This document shows positions 36,191 through 48,222 of a DNA stretch of 64,000 bases, piece by piece. Under the pieces are notes generated by a model. The model did no database searches. It saw only the letters and a list, made by a program, of their open reading frames with translations, and was not told the origin of the DNA. The first letter of the stretch is position 1. Every line of letters begins with the position of its first letter. The stretch spans positions 55,851-119,850 of the forward strand of contig QANT01002039.1 in NCBI GenBank assembly GCA_003254885.1, given 5' to 3'. A program made the position numbers and the translations under genes. This stretch comes from Purshia tridentata. Its lineage: Eukaryota > Streptophyta > Magnoliopsida > Rosales > Rosaceae.

Positions 36191-38669
36191 ATGAGAGTGA
36201 AGAGGCAGAAGCGTCACAGGAAGATAGTGAGGTTCTACACAGCATGCTATGGGTTCAGACAGCCGTACAAGGTGCTATGCGATGTGAATTTTGTGCATCA
36301 CCTCCTCGTCAATCGCATTACCCCTGCTGACAAGGCCCTCTCTAGTATCCTGGGTGCCCCTGTCATGCTCTTCACCACCAAATGTGCTGTTGCCGAGTTG
36401 GAAATACATGGTCCAAGGCTTGGTCCCTCCCATTATGAGTCTCTTGAAGCTGCTCATAGCCTCATTACTGCAAGGTCTCTACCTCTCTCTTTCTTCCTTC
36501 AGAGATATTTTTTCATTATTTCTTATTCGGAATTTTACTCCTTTCTCAGGTGTGATCATGAGAGGACCATGAGTGCTGATGATTGCATCATGGATGTTAT
36601 TGGTAAAAATAATCCTGAGCATTTCTTTGTTGCTACTCAGCAGGCTGATCTTCGAGAGAAAATTCTCAAGGTTACTAACCCACTCTGTTGTTTTTTATAT
36701 TTTTTGTTTCTCCATTACTACTTTTGTAATATTGTATATCCTTGAGCTAGCATCTATCCATGTAGACATATTCGCTTGCAGATTCCAGGTGTCCCTGTTA
36801 TATATGCTCTGAGAACTGCTCTTTTGCTCGAGTCCCCATCTGCTGCCCAACGCCAATTTGTCAAAATTTCTGAAGAACAACGCTCGCATATGACTGACTT
36901 GGAATATAAAATGTTGGAAAAGAGGGCAAAGAATATGCTGGCTTCTCATCAAGAAAAGGATTCCTCTGATGAAGAAGATCGTTTTGGAGATCAGAGCTTG
37001 GAAGTGCTGGCTGTAGCAAAGAAGCGTGCTCCTGGGAAAGGATTGGGTGTGAAGGATAAAGTTCAGTTTAAAAGAAAGAAGGCAAAGGTAGAACCTAACA
37101 ACACATTTTCTCTTTGCTTTCATTTTCCTGTATATTTCTTACAATATGTTTGTATCCTTGACATGTCTCGTAAATTTAATCCTATGTAAGGTGTTAAGAG
37201 TTCACCCTCAGATGGGCCTTTTTGATATAGACTGCCTGTAATATGAAGAAGGATGTTTGAATAAGGGGATCTATTCTGTTTATATGGACTATGAAAACTC
37301 CTGTTATTAGTTTCAGTGTACGTGGATAGGCCTTAGTATAGTTGCATCATGGATCAAAGTTAATGAAATTAATTTCTATTACTTCCAACTCTATTTCATT
37401 TTGCTTACCAAAATATCTATCCCAGATTTGGCTTGTTTAACTGCATAAGCCAGGGTTGAGGTTTAGGTTTGCAGCTTAAGATTATCCTTTATAGCGACAT
37501 TGGCCATTTTTATATCAAGATATGATGTTATGTAAGTAATTTATCACATAACAATGATTCTTTTGCACTAGGAAGATGCTTGGCTGGATCTATGCAAAAA
37601 TGATTGCAGTCTTGTTCATGCATCTGATACTTGAAGGAAGATAATAACCTGGCATGGTAATTAGAACCCTTTCTACGCATATATCTTTTCTTGGATGGGG
37701 ACTAGACTTTTCAGAAGGTGGGTAGTATTAAATAATTAAGATAAAAAGTGAAGAATAGTTTATCTTACAGCCTGTAATTTCCTTATTCACTGAGTAGTAA
37801 TTTATTTCTTGTTCTGCTTTCAAATTTTATTTTGATAGTTATTTTATATAGGACATTGGTGAAGTCAAAAGCATGTGTTATCTAGTTTTTGGTGGGAATG
37901 GAGATTATATGATTGAAGGGAAGTAGAGTTTAGTGTTCTAATGCATGTACTCTTTCGAAATTTTGAATGAAATTACCTAGACATCAATTGGGTTTATGGG
38001 TTTACGCTTTTTCTTGAACTTTGCAGGGTCCAAACCCCCTTTCATGTAAGAAGAAAAAGACTGAGAAAACCCCAGATCTTTCCTCAGTGAAGGTGAGCTT
38101 GCAAATACTATTTATTGTAGCACCCTTCTTTCCCTGTTCTACATTTTTGTCTACTATGGCCAGTCATAATATTTGAAGGCAATAATTTGATGTCTGACAA
38201 TCCTAAACAAATTGGAAAATAGAGAAGTGCTGAAGAGATGGATGCCTTTAGTTCTTAAGATATATGGCCCATGATGAAAATGATTGATCTCTCGCGGTAG
38301 GGTTAAGCTTTAATGTGGACCCCGTCACCTGGCGATACAACATCAAATTCAAGCATGGAAAGATTTGGGCTTACAATTGCGAACATTAATTAAATTTTCT
38401 CTAATCTCAAATGACAATCATTTTCACATTATATTTATAACAAAAAAATTAGGTTTGGTATTGCACCATTGCTCCATACAATATTGCTAGTGGCTAGAGC
38501 ATCTACCAGTATTTGATTTTGTGTATATGAACATGTTCTTTTGCTTGACGTGTTATTTGAGATTCTGACGTTCATGCAGGAAAGGAAGGATGGAGATGCT
38601 ACTGTGAGGAGTCAAAAGAAACGGAAGAGGACACGGAAAGGAAAAAATTTTGTGAAGGCAAACAGTTAA
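36191..38669 (+). CDS. UTP23: rRNA-processing protein UTP23 homologue (PIN-like domain)
   Basis: Nucleolar factor of the small-subunit processome needed for early 18S pre-rRNA processing. Five exons in phase: 36191-36474, 36550-36670, 36782-37087, 38027-38092 and 38580-38669, giving 288 residues, close to family length. The N-terminus MRVKRQKRHRKIVRFYTACY is characteristic. The PIN-like fold follows, with VLCDVNFVHHLL, NPEHFFVATQQADLREKI and IPGVPVIYALRTALLLE. Plant and yeast UTP23 are thought to have a degenerate PIN active site, so a nuclease role should not be assumed. The C-terminus is very basic (KKRKRTRKGKNF), as expected for nucleolar RNA binding. The Arabidopsis equivalent is At2g34570 as I recall it. 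Confidence 0.95.
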
Positions 38670-39783
38670 TGCTCCTCGGCTAATTGGTAAAGGTTTGATA
38701 TTTGGCTTTCATTGGAATGACGAGTTGAATGAGCACACTATAATTGGTCAGTTTGGAGAATGATCTTGTTTTCACTATCATTATTGTTTAGATGGATGAT
38801 CATTGTGCCTTTCTCCTGTTGTCTTGGACTACACTTTCTTCTTTTGATTAACACACTTTTCGTTTTTTTTTCTTTTTAACCACACCAATTTCCTTTCATC
38901 TTTGTATTACTTCTTTGCCAAGTGTTCTGTCCTACTACTACCATCTATTCCATGGGAGTGAGATTTCGTAGGCTTTATTCAGCCAAGCGTAGTGACCGAA
39001 AAATTGGGATTTCTAGAAAGGCCTTTGAAGTTGAAGATGGAATGGATATAGAGAGGACAGACCTGCATGAATAATTAAGTGCATAGTGCAGGTACTGGCG
39101 GCAGCAAACTTTTTTTTAAATGCTTCTCCTTCCATCTCCACAACCACAAGTGGTCATGCCTACCTTGATATATAGATTCTCTTTTTCCTTCTTTTCTTTT
39201 TGATCTATACGTATTGATTCCCTTTGTACCGCTTCCATGAAATACATATTCTTCCATCATTATGAATGATGCCTATCTCTCTCATTCTGTCTCTCACACA
39301 CCTCACTTGTCACTACACTCTAAGCATCTTAATCGTAAGTTTATTAATAAACTTAAACATGGAGGTTCCCAGATATTTAAAACTTAAGTAGTGGGTCATC
39401 TTTTTTATTTTTTGGTAAATCTCGTAAGACATATATTTGTATTTGAAAGCCAATGGGGTATGTCAAAGTAATTTACAGGATTCACATGCCCCCAAAGCTT
39501 GTGTCAGCTCACACCTCCCAATCTCATAATATTAGTATTATTTATATCAATTCAATATTAAACTTCTGCTGCAAAAGGATACTATACTCTACAATAAACC
39601 AAGTAGTCAACCTTGAACGTTGAACAATAATTTTATATCTTAAAATTATATAAAATGATGCCCTAAAATGTTGAACTCCGTAAAAAATGAAAAAAATGTC
39701 GTAGAAATATTCATGCTCGTACGGATGTTCAGCAGAAAAAATTTGTGAGCAACTACATGCTTGCACTACCCTTGATCAATGAA
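38670..39783. other. Convergent intergenic region
   Basis: Lies between the 3' ends of UTP23 (+) and the DUF3754 gene (-). No coding or structured element recognised beyond probable untranslated regions. Confidence 0.5.
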
Positions 39784-41254
39784 CTAGCTAGCTTTGTTTA
39801 ATATATTTTCCTCATCATCAACAGCAGCAGCTGCTTGTCTTGCCTGATCTTTATTATCTGCTTGTTTTGTCCTAAGGACAAGCTCCTCAGTGGTGGTGCC
39901 AATGAGCTCGTTAGCACGTTTCAGCCCAACGCAGCTATACCGTCCAAGGGTATCCTAAATTCATATATATATATACACACACGTAGGGTAATATTTAATT
40001 AGTTTCAAGTCAGATCGAAATAATCAATAAGAACAGTGTGAAATTAGGCCATATATACATAATACATGCATACATGTTTGGGTAGGACCGTAGGGGTGAG
40101 TGTTGAGAAGTGGCCTTACCCGGGTGACAATTCCCAACTTCTCCAACTTCTGAACTGCATCGTCCACATCGAAATTGCATTGGTCGCCAAACTGTTCTTT
40201 GATTAGATCCTCACACCAATTATCCAGGTCCTATATATAAATCATACATCCCCAAACAAGACTTGAGATGGATAAAATAATTAGTGCATATAGATAATAG
40301 AAATATATGCATGCATACTTGTCTGGTAGCTTTCCCTTGTTGCATTAATATATAGAAAGCAATTATCACCTCTTTCACCTGCACAATGCATAATATTCAT
40401 TAAGTAATTCCATACTTAATGATGGGTTTATGAAGGATGCTAGGTAACTAGCTGGCAGCTTACTTCTTGTTGAATGACGTCGTCACACAAGTGAAGAAGA
40501 GTACCCTTTCCGCTGTCCAGTTGTTTTTCATACATGGACTGTGTTATTAAGTTCTGATATTGAGCCAACTTCTGCTGAAAACTACACACACGTACGTACA
40601 ATTAAGAAACTATTAATTTAAATATAAATATATGTAGCTAGCTAGCTCGCTGCCAGCCACGTTAATTAATTAAGTACTATGTATAGTTATTGGATTAATG
40701 ATAAAAACTAAATTTTATATGAAATAATCGGGAAACTTAATAATTAATTATCTAAGATTCTCAACAAAAAAAAATAATAATAATTAATTAATTACGTACG
40801 TACATACTTACCTGAAGTATGTCTTAGCACAGTAACCAATCACAGTGGAAAGAATTGCAAAAATGACCCAAAGATCAACTTTAGGCATTTCAAGCGAAGT
40901 AATAACAGCAACCTGCAGTACGTAAATTAATTCGCTGCATTTATTATTTATTTATTTCTTAAGATAAAAAAACTAAGGACAATTAGATGACAAAACTTCC
41001 TTAATTGGTGCTCTATATATATACATATATTTATACATATGAATTAATAACGTACTGACCAGCCCAACTACAGCAGAGCCAAGGAATGTGAGCCAGTCCA
41101 TTGGAGTTAATCCTGGGTTCTTCTTCTCAGGCTGTAAATTAGTTAAAGTACTTTATTGATCATCCATCCATGATGTGTAAACCCTAAAAACCATGATGTA
41201 TATTTATATACATATATACATATACTTCAAGGGAAATTTAATATTTAATTAAAC

Positions 41255-41306
<52 letters not shown>

Positions 41307-43984
41307 CACAAGAACTATCTCCAAATCAGCCATTGGGATACTTTTGAAATGTTTAACATATATTCCCCTGTCATGTAGTTCGTCTGGCGGACTTGAGTGC
41401 CTGAAAAGTTATAATTCTTCTTATCGATGATCAATACATTATTTTCATGCTAAGTCAATTTCAGCCTCGGGAATGAATTAAATCATTTCAAATCCTAGAG
41501 GTTAGAGGATCAATTCAATCAATAAGCAGTTAATTCCCCTTCCCATACATTAATTCATTATAAATTAAATTAAGTAGTCCATAACTTATGAGATCAGTAT
41601 CATGAATGCGTATATCTGAACTACTTTCATCTATTTCCGATTAATATATATACAGGTTTCCATCCCTCAATAAAGAATCTCTTATAAAGCCTAATCTACA
41701 TTGTATTTTTATGATTATAACTATTTACATTTTAAGTTTTTATTGAAAAATCATCCTTGTAAAATATTAGCTAAATAAAAAATTATTTACCCATTTGTTT
41801 AATTAATGGTTAGTGTTTATCAAATAAATCTAATAAATCTCTCTGCAACTGCAAGCCCCCTTATATTCCTCCATCAGATTAGAAGAAAATACATTATATA
41901 TACACTTGCATCGAGCAACAACCATATGCATGTCCAGCCTTAATTGTGACATAATATATATATGATCCAACATATATATATACAAGAATGGTTTTGAAAA
42001 TGATGGACAAATTAATTAAAAATCACCCATGTATAATTAACTCATTAATTGTTTTCAATAACATTATATATATATATATATATATAGATATATGCAAAAC
42101 AACATTTATATACTTATATATTAATTATTTTATGCAGAAAGTAGTTAGTTACCTGTAAACAACAATTATCCTGTCAAAAGTTGGCTCTTGGATTGTGTTC
42201 TTGGTCAGCAAATTTTTAAGGCTGAAGAGCACACATACAGCATATATACAAATTAATGTCGTGTACTTCAAGGAGGATGAGAAAATTAACCAATGTAAAG
42301 AAAACGAACACACACGAACACCTTAGTTCCATTTTTTCAAGGCGGATTCGCTCAACATATAAGTCACCCCCATCTGAGCCACTGTCATTTTCATCATCCA
42401 GTAATGGATCTTCCTTGCGTTTTACACTTGACCCTTTGGATAAAAATTGTTCGGCCCTGCAATAACGTACACCAACAATTAATTCATGAGATGCAGAAAA
42501 ATACAAAAATCTATATATGCTTAAGCCTAAATTAATTAATTAATTAATTAATACCTAAAATATATTTAATTAGTTTCTCATAGCTAGCTATTTGCTAGCT
42601 CGATCAATAGTACGTACGTGTTGCTAACACCAATCAGAACACAAATTAATTAGTAATCTATACATGCAAAAGATGATCGATCGCATGCATCTTTTAATTA
42701 AATTTGTAACATTTTCAATCATATATATTATTAAGTTCCAAGAATCAATATATATATATATATGGGAACATGACAGCAGCTAGACAAGTTTTAAAAGTAT
42801 GACTTACTTGGTTACTTTTAAAAGGTATTTCCACATACGTGCAATGATAAGGTCCACTTTCTCCATGAGAAAGAAATCGGTTGTCTTATCAAGTCCAATG
42901 CCACGTCGGAAGATAATGTACTGATCATGATGATCCAAGTAAGAAAATAAATAATCAATTTAAAACCTTAATTAAATTAATCGATCATCAAGTAAGAATG
43001 CCTTAAATTAAATTAACTTCCGAATTATCTCTTATGCATGCTACATTTAAAATATATACCTTATCAGCAAAATCTGGAAGATTTGGTCTACGATTTTCTT
43101 CAAAAAATTTCTTCAAAAGTTTGTTGTCAAGCTACACTCAGCAGGAACGTACAATATATACTGTCATCAACAAACGTGAATTCGACCACTAACAAACCAA
43201 AACTACGTTAACAAATATATATATATATATAGCTATTATTAAAATTTATTTGCATGCTAGCTTATACTCTTAATCTTAATGAATTGAAATTTAGGAATAC
43301 ATATATATATATATATATATATATCACTATTAGTAAGTACAAACCTTAGACTCATCAACGACGATGGGAAGATTTAAAAGATACTGCCCTGAATGCGAAA
43401 CCTCAATTTCTTCATTAGTTGCAATCTTAAAATTACTACTTTCCATCACCTGTAGATATCATAATCCAAAGTACCGGATTCATTCATTCTGAAAATAACA
43501 TACTTGACTGGCAGTCGGGCATAATTTAGTTGTTACAATATTGATATTTAAAATTCAAGCAGATTTTCTTTAATTATGCATAAATATATCACATAATTGG
43601 ACAAAAACTCAAATACGATAGTTGACGGTGTATATTAAGAATTGAAAATAAAATAATTGAAGTGAAGCAGCTATATATATTCACATACGTATAGAACCAA
43701 CCTGAAAAAAGAACTTGAGGAATCTCTGTTCAAGTAACTCAATATCTTCAATGGAAATCCCCTCTTTTTCCAATTTAATAGCACTGCGTATAGGGTCAAA
43801 GATGGTGTACAGTTGCTGCACGTACGTAAAAACAATGTGTTGGGGCATTAATACATATATATATATATATATGAAACGTAAGTATACTTAATTAATTATG
43901 ATTAGCTCGAATTAATCGATCAATCAGCACATGCATACAATATATTACATGGGAAATTTTAGCTAGCATATATATAGTGATTGA

Positions 43985-44023
<39 letters not shown>

Positions 44024-44235
44024 TGTGAGGTGAAGATGAGCATAAATACCATCAACTCCTCAAATTGTAGAAGATACCAAGCTCGAACTGTGTACTCAAC
44101 TCTTTTGCAGAACTTTAAAAACTCAACCTTGTCGGGTTTTTCTTCTGCATGCATATATGCAGATCGAATTAATTAATATATTCTGAAATAATCAAAAGCA
44201 GGTTAATTTCAGTTCTAATTAAGTACAAACTTAAG

Positions 44236-44273
<38 letters not shown>

Positions 44274-44465
44274 TCAATAAGGAGTAGATGTAGGTTGCAA
44301 ATGATGAATGAATTAAGGTTGATGGATGGAGTAGGAATTAAGTAGGAATGTATTAAGGGACTCACGGAGGAGGTTAACCAAGTTCATGATGAGATTGGGC
44401 TTCAGAACTGGAATCACGGATTCTTTCTCTAATCGAATCAATTCTTTATCTTTCTTGTTGACCAT
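39784..44465 (-). CDS. DUF3754 (TMEM143-like) membrane protein
   Basis: Fifteen exons, all in phase, giving 508 residues: 44366-44465, 44050-44144, 43702-43815, 43345-43449, 43060-43131, 42808-42920, 42322-42456, 42153-42221, 41310-41400, 41060-41131, 40812-40912, 40464-40581, 40319-40378, 40120-40230 and 39784-39954. The N-terminus [20 protein letters not shown] leads into the DUF3754 region ([53 protein letters not shown]). Two membrane segments follow at about residues 310-355 ([12 protein letters not shown]..; [20 protein letters not shown]). The C-terminal half contains [17 protein letters not shown] and a tail with an Ala-rich acidic end. Biochemical function is unknown. From memory it corresponds to Arabidopsis At3g19340, sometimes labelled 'aminopeptidase' without support. 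Its introns carry GA, GT and TA microsatellites. Confidence 0.94.
41261..41304. repeat. (GA)n microsatellite in DUF3754 intron
   Basis: Twenty-two uninterrupted GA units end within ten bases of the exon 9 donor on the minus strand. In the transcript this is a CU tract just downstream of that donor. Confidence 0.95.
43989..44020. repeat. (GT)n microsatellite in DUF3754 intron 2
   Basis: Sixteen GT units lie immediately downstream, in transcript sense, of exon 2. Confidence 0.95.
44240..44270. repeat. (TA)n microsatellite in DUF3754 intron 1
   Basis: About 15 TA units in intron 1 of the DUF3754 gene; similar shorter runs occur in several of its other introns (for example near 42066, 43218, 43301 and 43857). 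Confidence 0.9.
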
Positions 44466-45605
44466 TTTTTCCGATGATCTGCCAATGCCAACCGCCCCTT
44501 TACGTACAATAATATATCTTCTGTGTTATATATTCTTCGAGCGAGCTTAGCTTGATTAAGATATTATTAGCCTGTACAGCCTATTAATTAATTAGTTTCA
44601 TTGATCTTGCTTCAATATGACCTAAATTCAAGCTTAATTTGCAGTGCAGGCAAATTTCTCGAATAAGTGATAGAAATTAATAAAATAACTGCCGTGCCGC
44701 TTCTAGCTTGTTTTCCGCAGACTCTGTAAAACCCGCCTACAATTAATACATACTGGTGACTAACTGGTGCATGCATCTCTCTTAATTTCCGTTGTTTCAG
44801 TAGTCAGCTAGCTCCTTCTGACTCGATCCTCTCACATTTTATATAGGGGAATGTTGTTTCACTCATCATCCATCACGTGGTTTATCAATCCTTTTAATTA
44901 AGTTGAGGTATTTTGTGAAACTGAAAAGAACAAAATCAATAACAAGTAAATTGCTAATAGTAAATAAAATATAAGAGGACTACTTTTCAATTTCTTTTTT
45001 CTCAAGTTGCTTGAAACATTATAAAGCAGTATCTTTTTCATTGGATTAGTGGGATATAAATCCTAGAAATGCCCCTATATTATGCATCTCGTTTGTTGGG
45101 TGCATATAGAACCTCTTTGAATGTTGCTACAAATTATTTGTTTAGGCAAATTAGTTTTAAGCATCTAGGCTTGATCCTCGATGGAGGCGAATAGAACTCA
45201 TGTTGCCACATTTATTATTGAAGTTGGCCTCTTTCATTTATTTTTGAAGTTGAAAACGCTTTATTATGCCAATAGAGTGCTACAAGCCACTCAAGATATT
45301 TGCCATTATCTATCTGTTATAGGGTTGGATCTCATGCGCCTGTCTCACCCCTTATTGGCTGGCTGCAGGGCATTACCGTCGAAGAGCAATCACCATGTTT
45401 TAAGTGGTTCCTCATTTACATAGAGCACAACATTTCAGATTTCAACCACGCCTTAATTTTCAAGCAGAGCTGTAAAACCAAATTTCCCCCAAATTTTGTA
45501 ATCACTGTGTCAACGATCCTCGAGACTGATCAATTCATTGATGAGTTGAGAGAGAGAGAGAGAGAGAGAGAGATAAATGAGGGATCCCTCATTAGAAGGT
45601 GGCCC

Positions 45606-45636
<31 letters not shown>

Positions 45637-46159
45637 AACCAACAAAGGTAGAGAGAGTGATTGGAAATCTCAACAAAGCCAAAGTATGGTATTCAAGAGA
45701 GCTTGGTTTAATAAAGCATTCGCCTCTACAGAAACTTAAAGCCTCCAAAATTATTGAAAGATATTTCTCAAGAACAGAGAAAAGAGAGGAAAAAAATCCA
45801 ATGGAAATTAAAATCTAAATTATAACTTAAACTAAAAAAAATTAGAGATACCTGAATTTGTCCAATAATCCCATGACTCCACTGCTATCTGCCTGCCCAT
45901 CTAACATATATATACATGGTGTTGAGTAGGCCCTTGTATAGTATGTACAAAAACCTTTCTCCAGCTTTGCATTTGAATCTCCTGTAATTCTCCAGAAAAC
46001 TCAAGTCTCCTCCACCTAGGAATCTCAAAAGGCTCTGTAATGTATAGCAAGTCGCAATTTCCTCTTACATGCATCTTGTATCTGGCATTTTTGTCTCCTA
46101 TCCTGCCTCTGAACCAAGCCACATATATTGTAACTCCCACTGATAATGGCAGAAATATC
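44466..46159. other. Promoter of DUF3754 gene, intergenic DNA and 3' flank of NFRKB-like gene
   Basis: A purine tract (GA)n at about 45549-45573 and a (TA)n run at about 45607-45633 sit inside overlapping frames (45181-45818) that have no domain. The stretch 45850-46159 is probably 3' untranslated sequence of the minus-strand gene. Confidence 0.5.
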
Positions 46160-48175
46160 TTACTCGTTCCACGACCTCAAGAATGGTTTCCCCATAGGAT
46201 CATGTAAACCAGAGTTCTGATGAGGTAAGTTCATCCATTGCATATCATCATGCACGATGGAAGTAGCCGCTTCCCGCCCACCCAAGTAATCTAATGCCTG
46301 TGCTGCTTGTGGTAGGACATTGCCGATCCTTGGAGTAACCCCACCCACCATTCCATAGTTCCTAGATGGAATGAACTGCTCACTAGAGCCTACTGAATGA
46401 TAAGGGTTACTTGAACGTAATTGGTTACAATGAGAAAGAACACTGAATAAGCTCTGATCTGCAATATTTCCACTCCCAATGCTCTGACTTGTGACACTAG
46501 TACCACTTGACCCAGACCATCCACCATGAACTTGATGCTCACCAGAAAACCAATCCTGACTCAACATTTCTCCACCATTTAAGTGAGATTGAAGGGATCC
46601 TGGCATGCGAACACTATTGACAGCCCAATCATGCACATTGACTGGAGTCGGATGTCTTGAAATTATGTATCTACCTCCATCAGAGTAAATGTTCTCAGGT
46701 AAGCTTTGTTGCATGTAAACCTCATTCTCTCTCTTCTGCACCTGATCCAAAGGCAGCGACTGGTGTTGCTGCTCCTCAAAATGCCCTGGAAACTGACCGT
46801 CGCCCATAAACACATTTTTTGGTGGCCGGACATGCAACCCCATCTGTTTCTGCTCATGATCATGGGATAACATTCCCTGGCCCTTAAAAAGAGATTGAAG
46901 CAATTCATTTCTATCTTGGTTTTGGAAGGAACTGAAGGAACCATTATCTGCTTGTCTCTGCAATAAATCTAACCCCGTGTCTCTCACAGGCAAGTCGGAT
47001 TTCAGACCAACTGTGTGTGTCAGTTGCTCGTCATTAATTTGTGGATGGGCAAGTGACAATTCACTGGTAGATGCATATTCATGGCTTGCAGTAGAATCAC
47101 AGAAGGAATGTGGCATGCTAACTGCCTTCCAGGCATCTGCGCTAGAACACAAATGTGCTCCCTGACTTACCGCATCATCTTCAGTGTTCAGAATCCGCGA
47201 GTACTCAGATGCATTTGGAGAATAATGGTCTGGTTCTGTAATGATATGTTTTTCTGATTCATTATCTGATTCTGTACGGATATGCCTTTCTGAGTCTATA
47301 TCCGTGGGGTTGCACTCATGACCATCAGTAAGCTGCTCCTGAGACCTCTCATCTTCTTCCATGTCTGTGGGTTTGTACTTATCACCCTGTGGGAAGCCAG
47401 GTGCAGAGTTGTCGTCATCTTCCATGGTAGATTCATGCTTCGTTGCCCCAATATCTATCTCATCCTGAAGCACACCCTCATGGTTCTCATTGCTTTCGCC
47501 ATCCTGAACACCAGATCACAAACCAACATATCAAATATCATACAACGATAGAGACAGGTCCGTTAAGAATTGGCTGGATATCCATCAAGTTGATAAAGGC
47601 ACATGCACTCAAACAGAAAGGAGAGGAAAGGACAGAGGGGCAGAATCACAAACCTCCATCGAGGACTTTATCCTCCTTTTCATGTCTTCCTCCAAAGACT
47701 TTTTCACTTGCCGTCTCTGTAAATGCAAATCTATCCAGTTTGCATAAGCTGCTGGGAGATCTCTATTTGCCAATTGCAACCTATATAAACAAGACCATAT
47801 TTAGAGAAGGTAGACAATCAATGTTCCTACAAAGTCTTAAATACATATTCACACGACAGGCCACTAACCAGTGCTCATGCAACTTCTTCTGTTCTTCTTC
47901 CACAAATACTTCATATGGTTGCACATTAAAACTATCAAGGTTGCCTAAAACCCGGTTAAGAGACCTGGACTGAATGCTTTTTCCACACTGCTTCATACTC
48001 TTAACAATTTCATACTGCTTCTTGCTAATCTGAGATAGTTATAAGCGCACAATCAGCAAGAGCCTCATAAATTTTAGAACTAGCAAAATACTCTCAGCAA
48101 AAAAATAACAAAAAGGCAATTAAATGAAACGATCCAAAGTAACAAAAATAGAGCAAAAAGATGTCTCCGTCTGTG

Positions 48176-48222
<47 letters not shown>

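Noticed and set aside
45181-45818. Overlapping 80- and 172-codon frames
   Set aside because: They cross GA and TA microsatellites, show no domain and have no splice partners.
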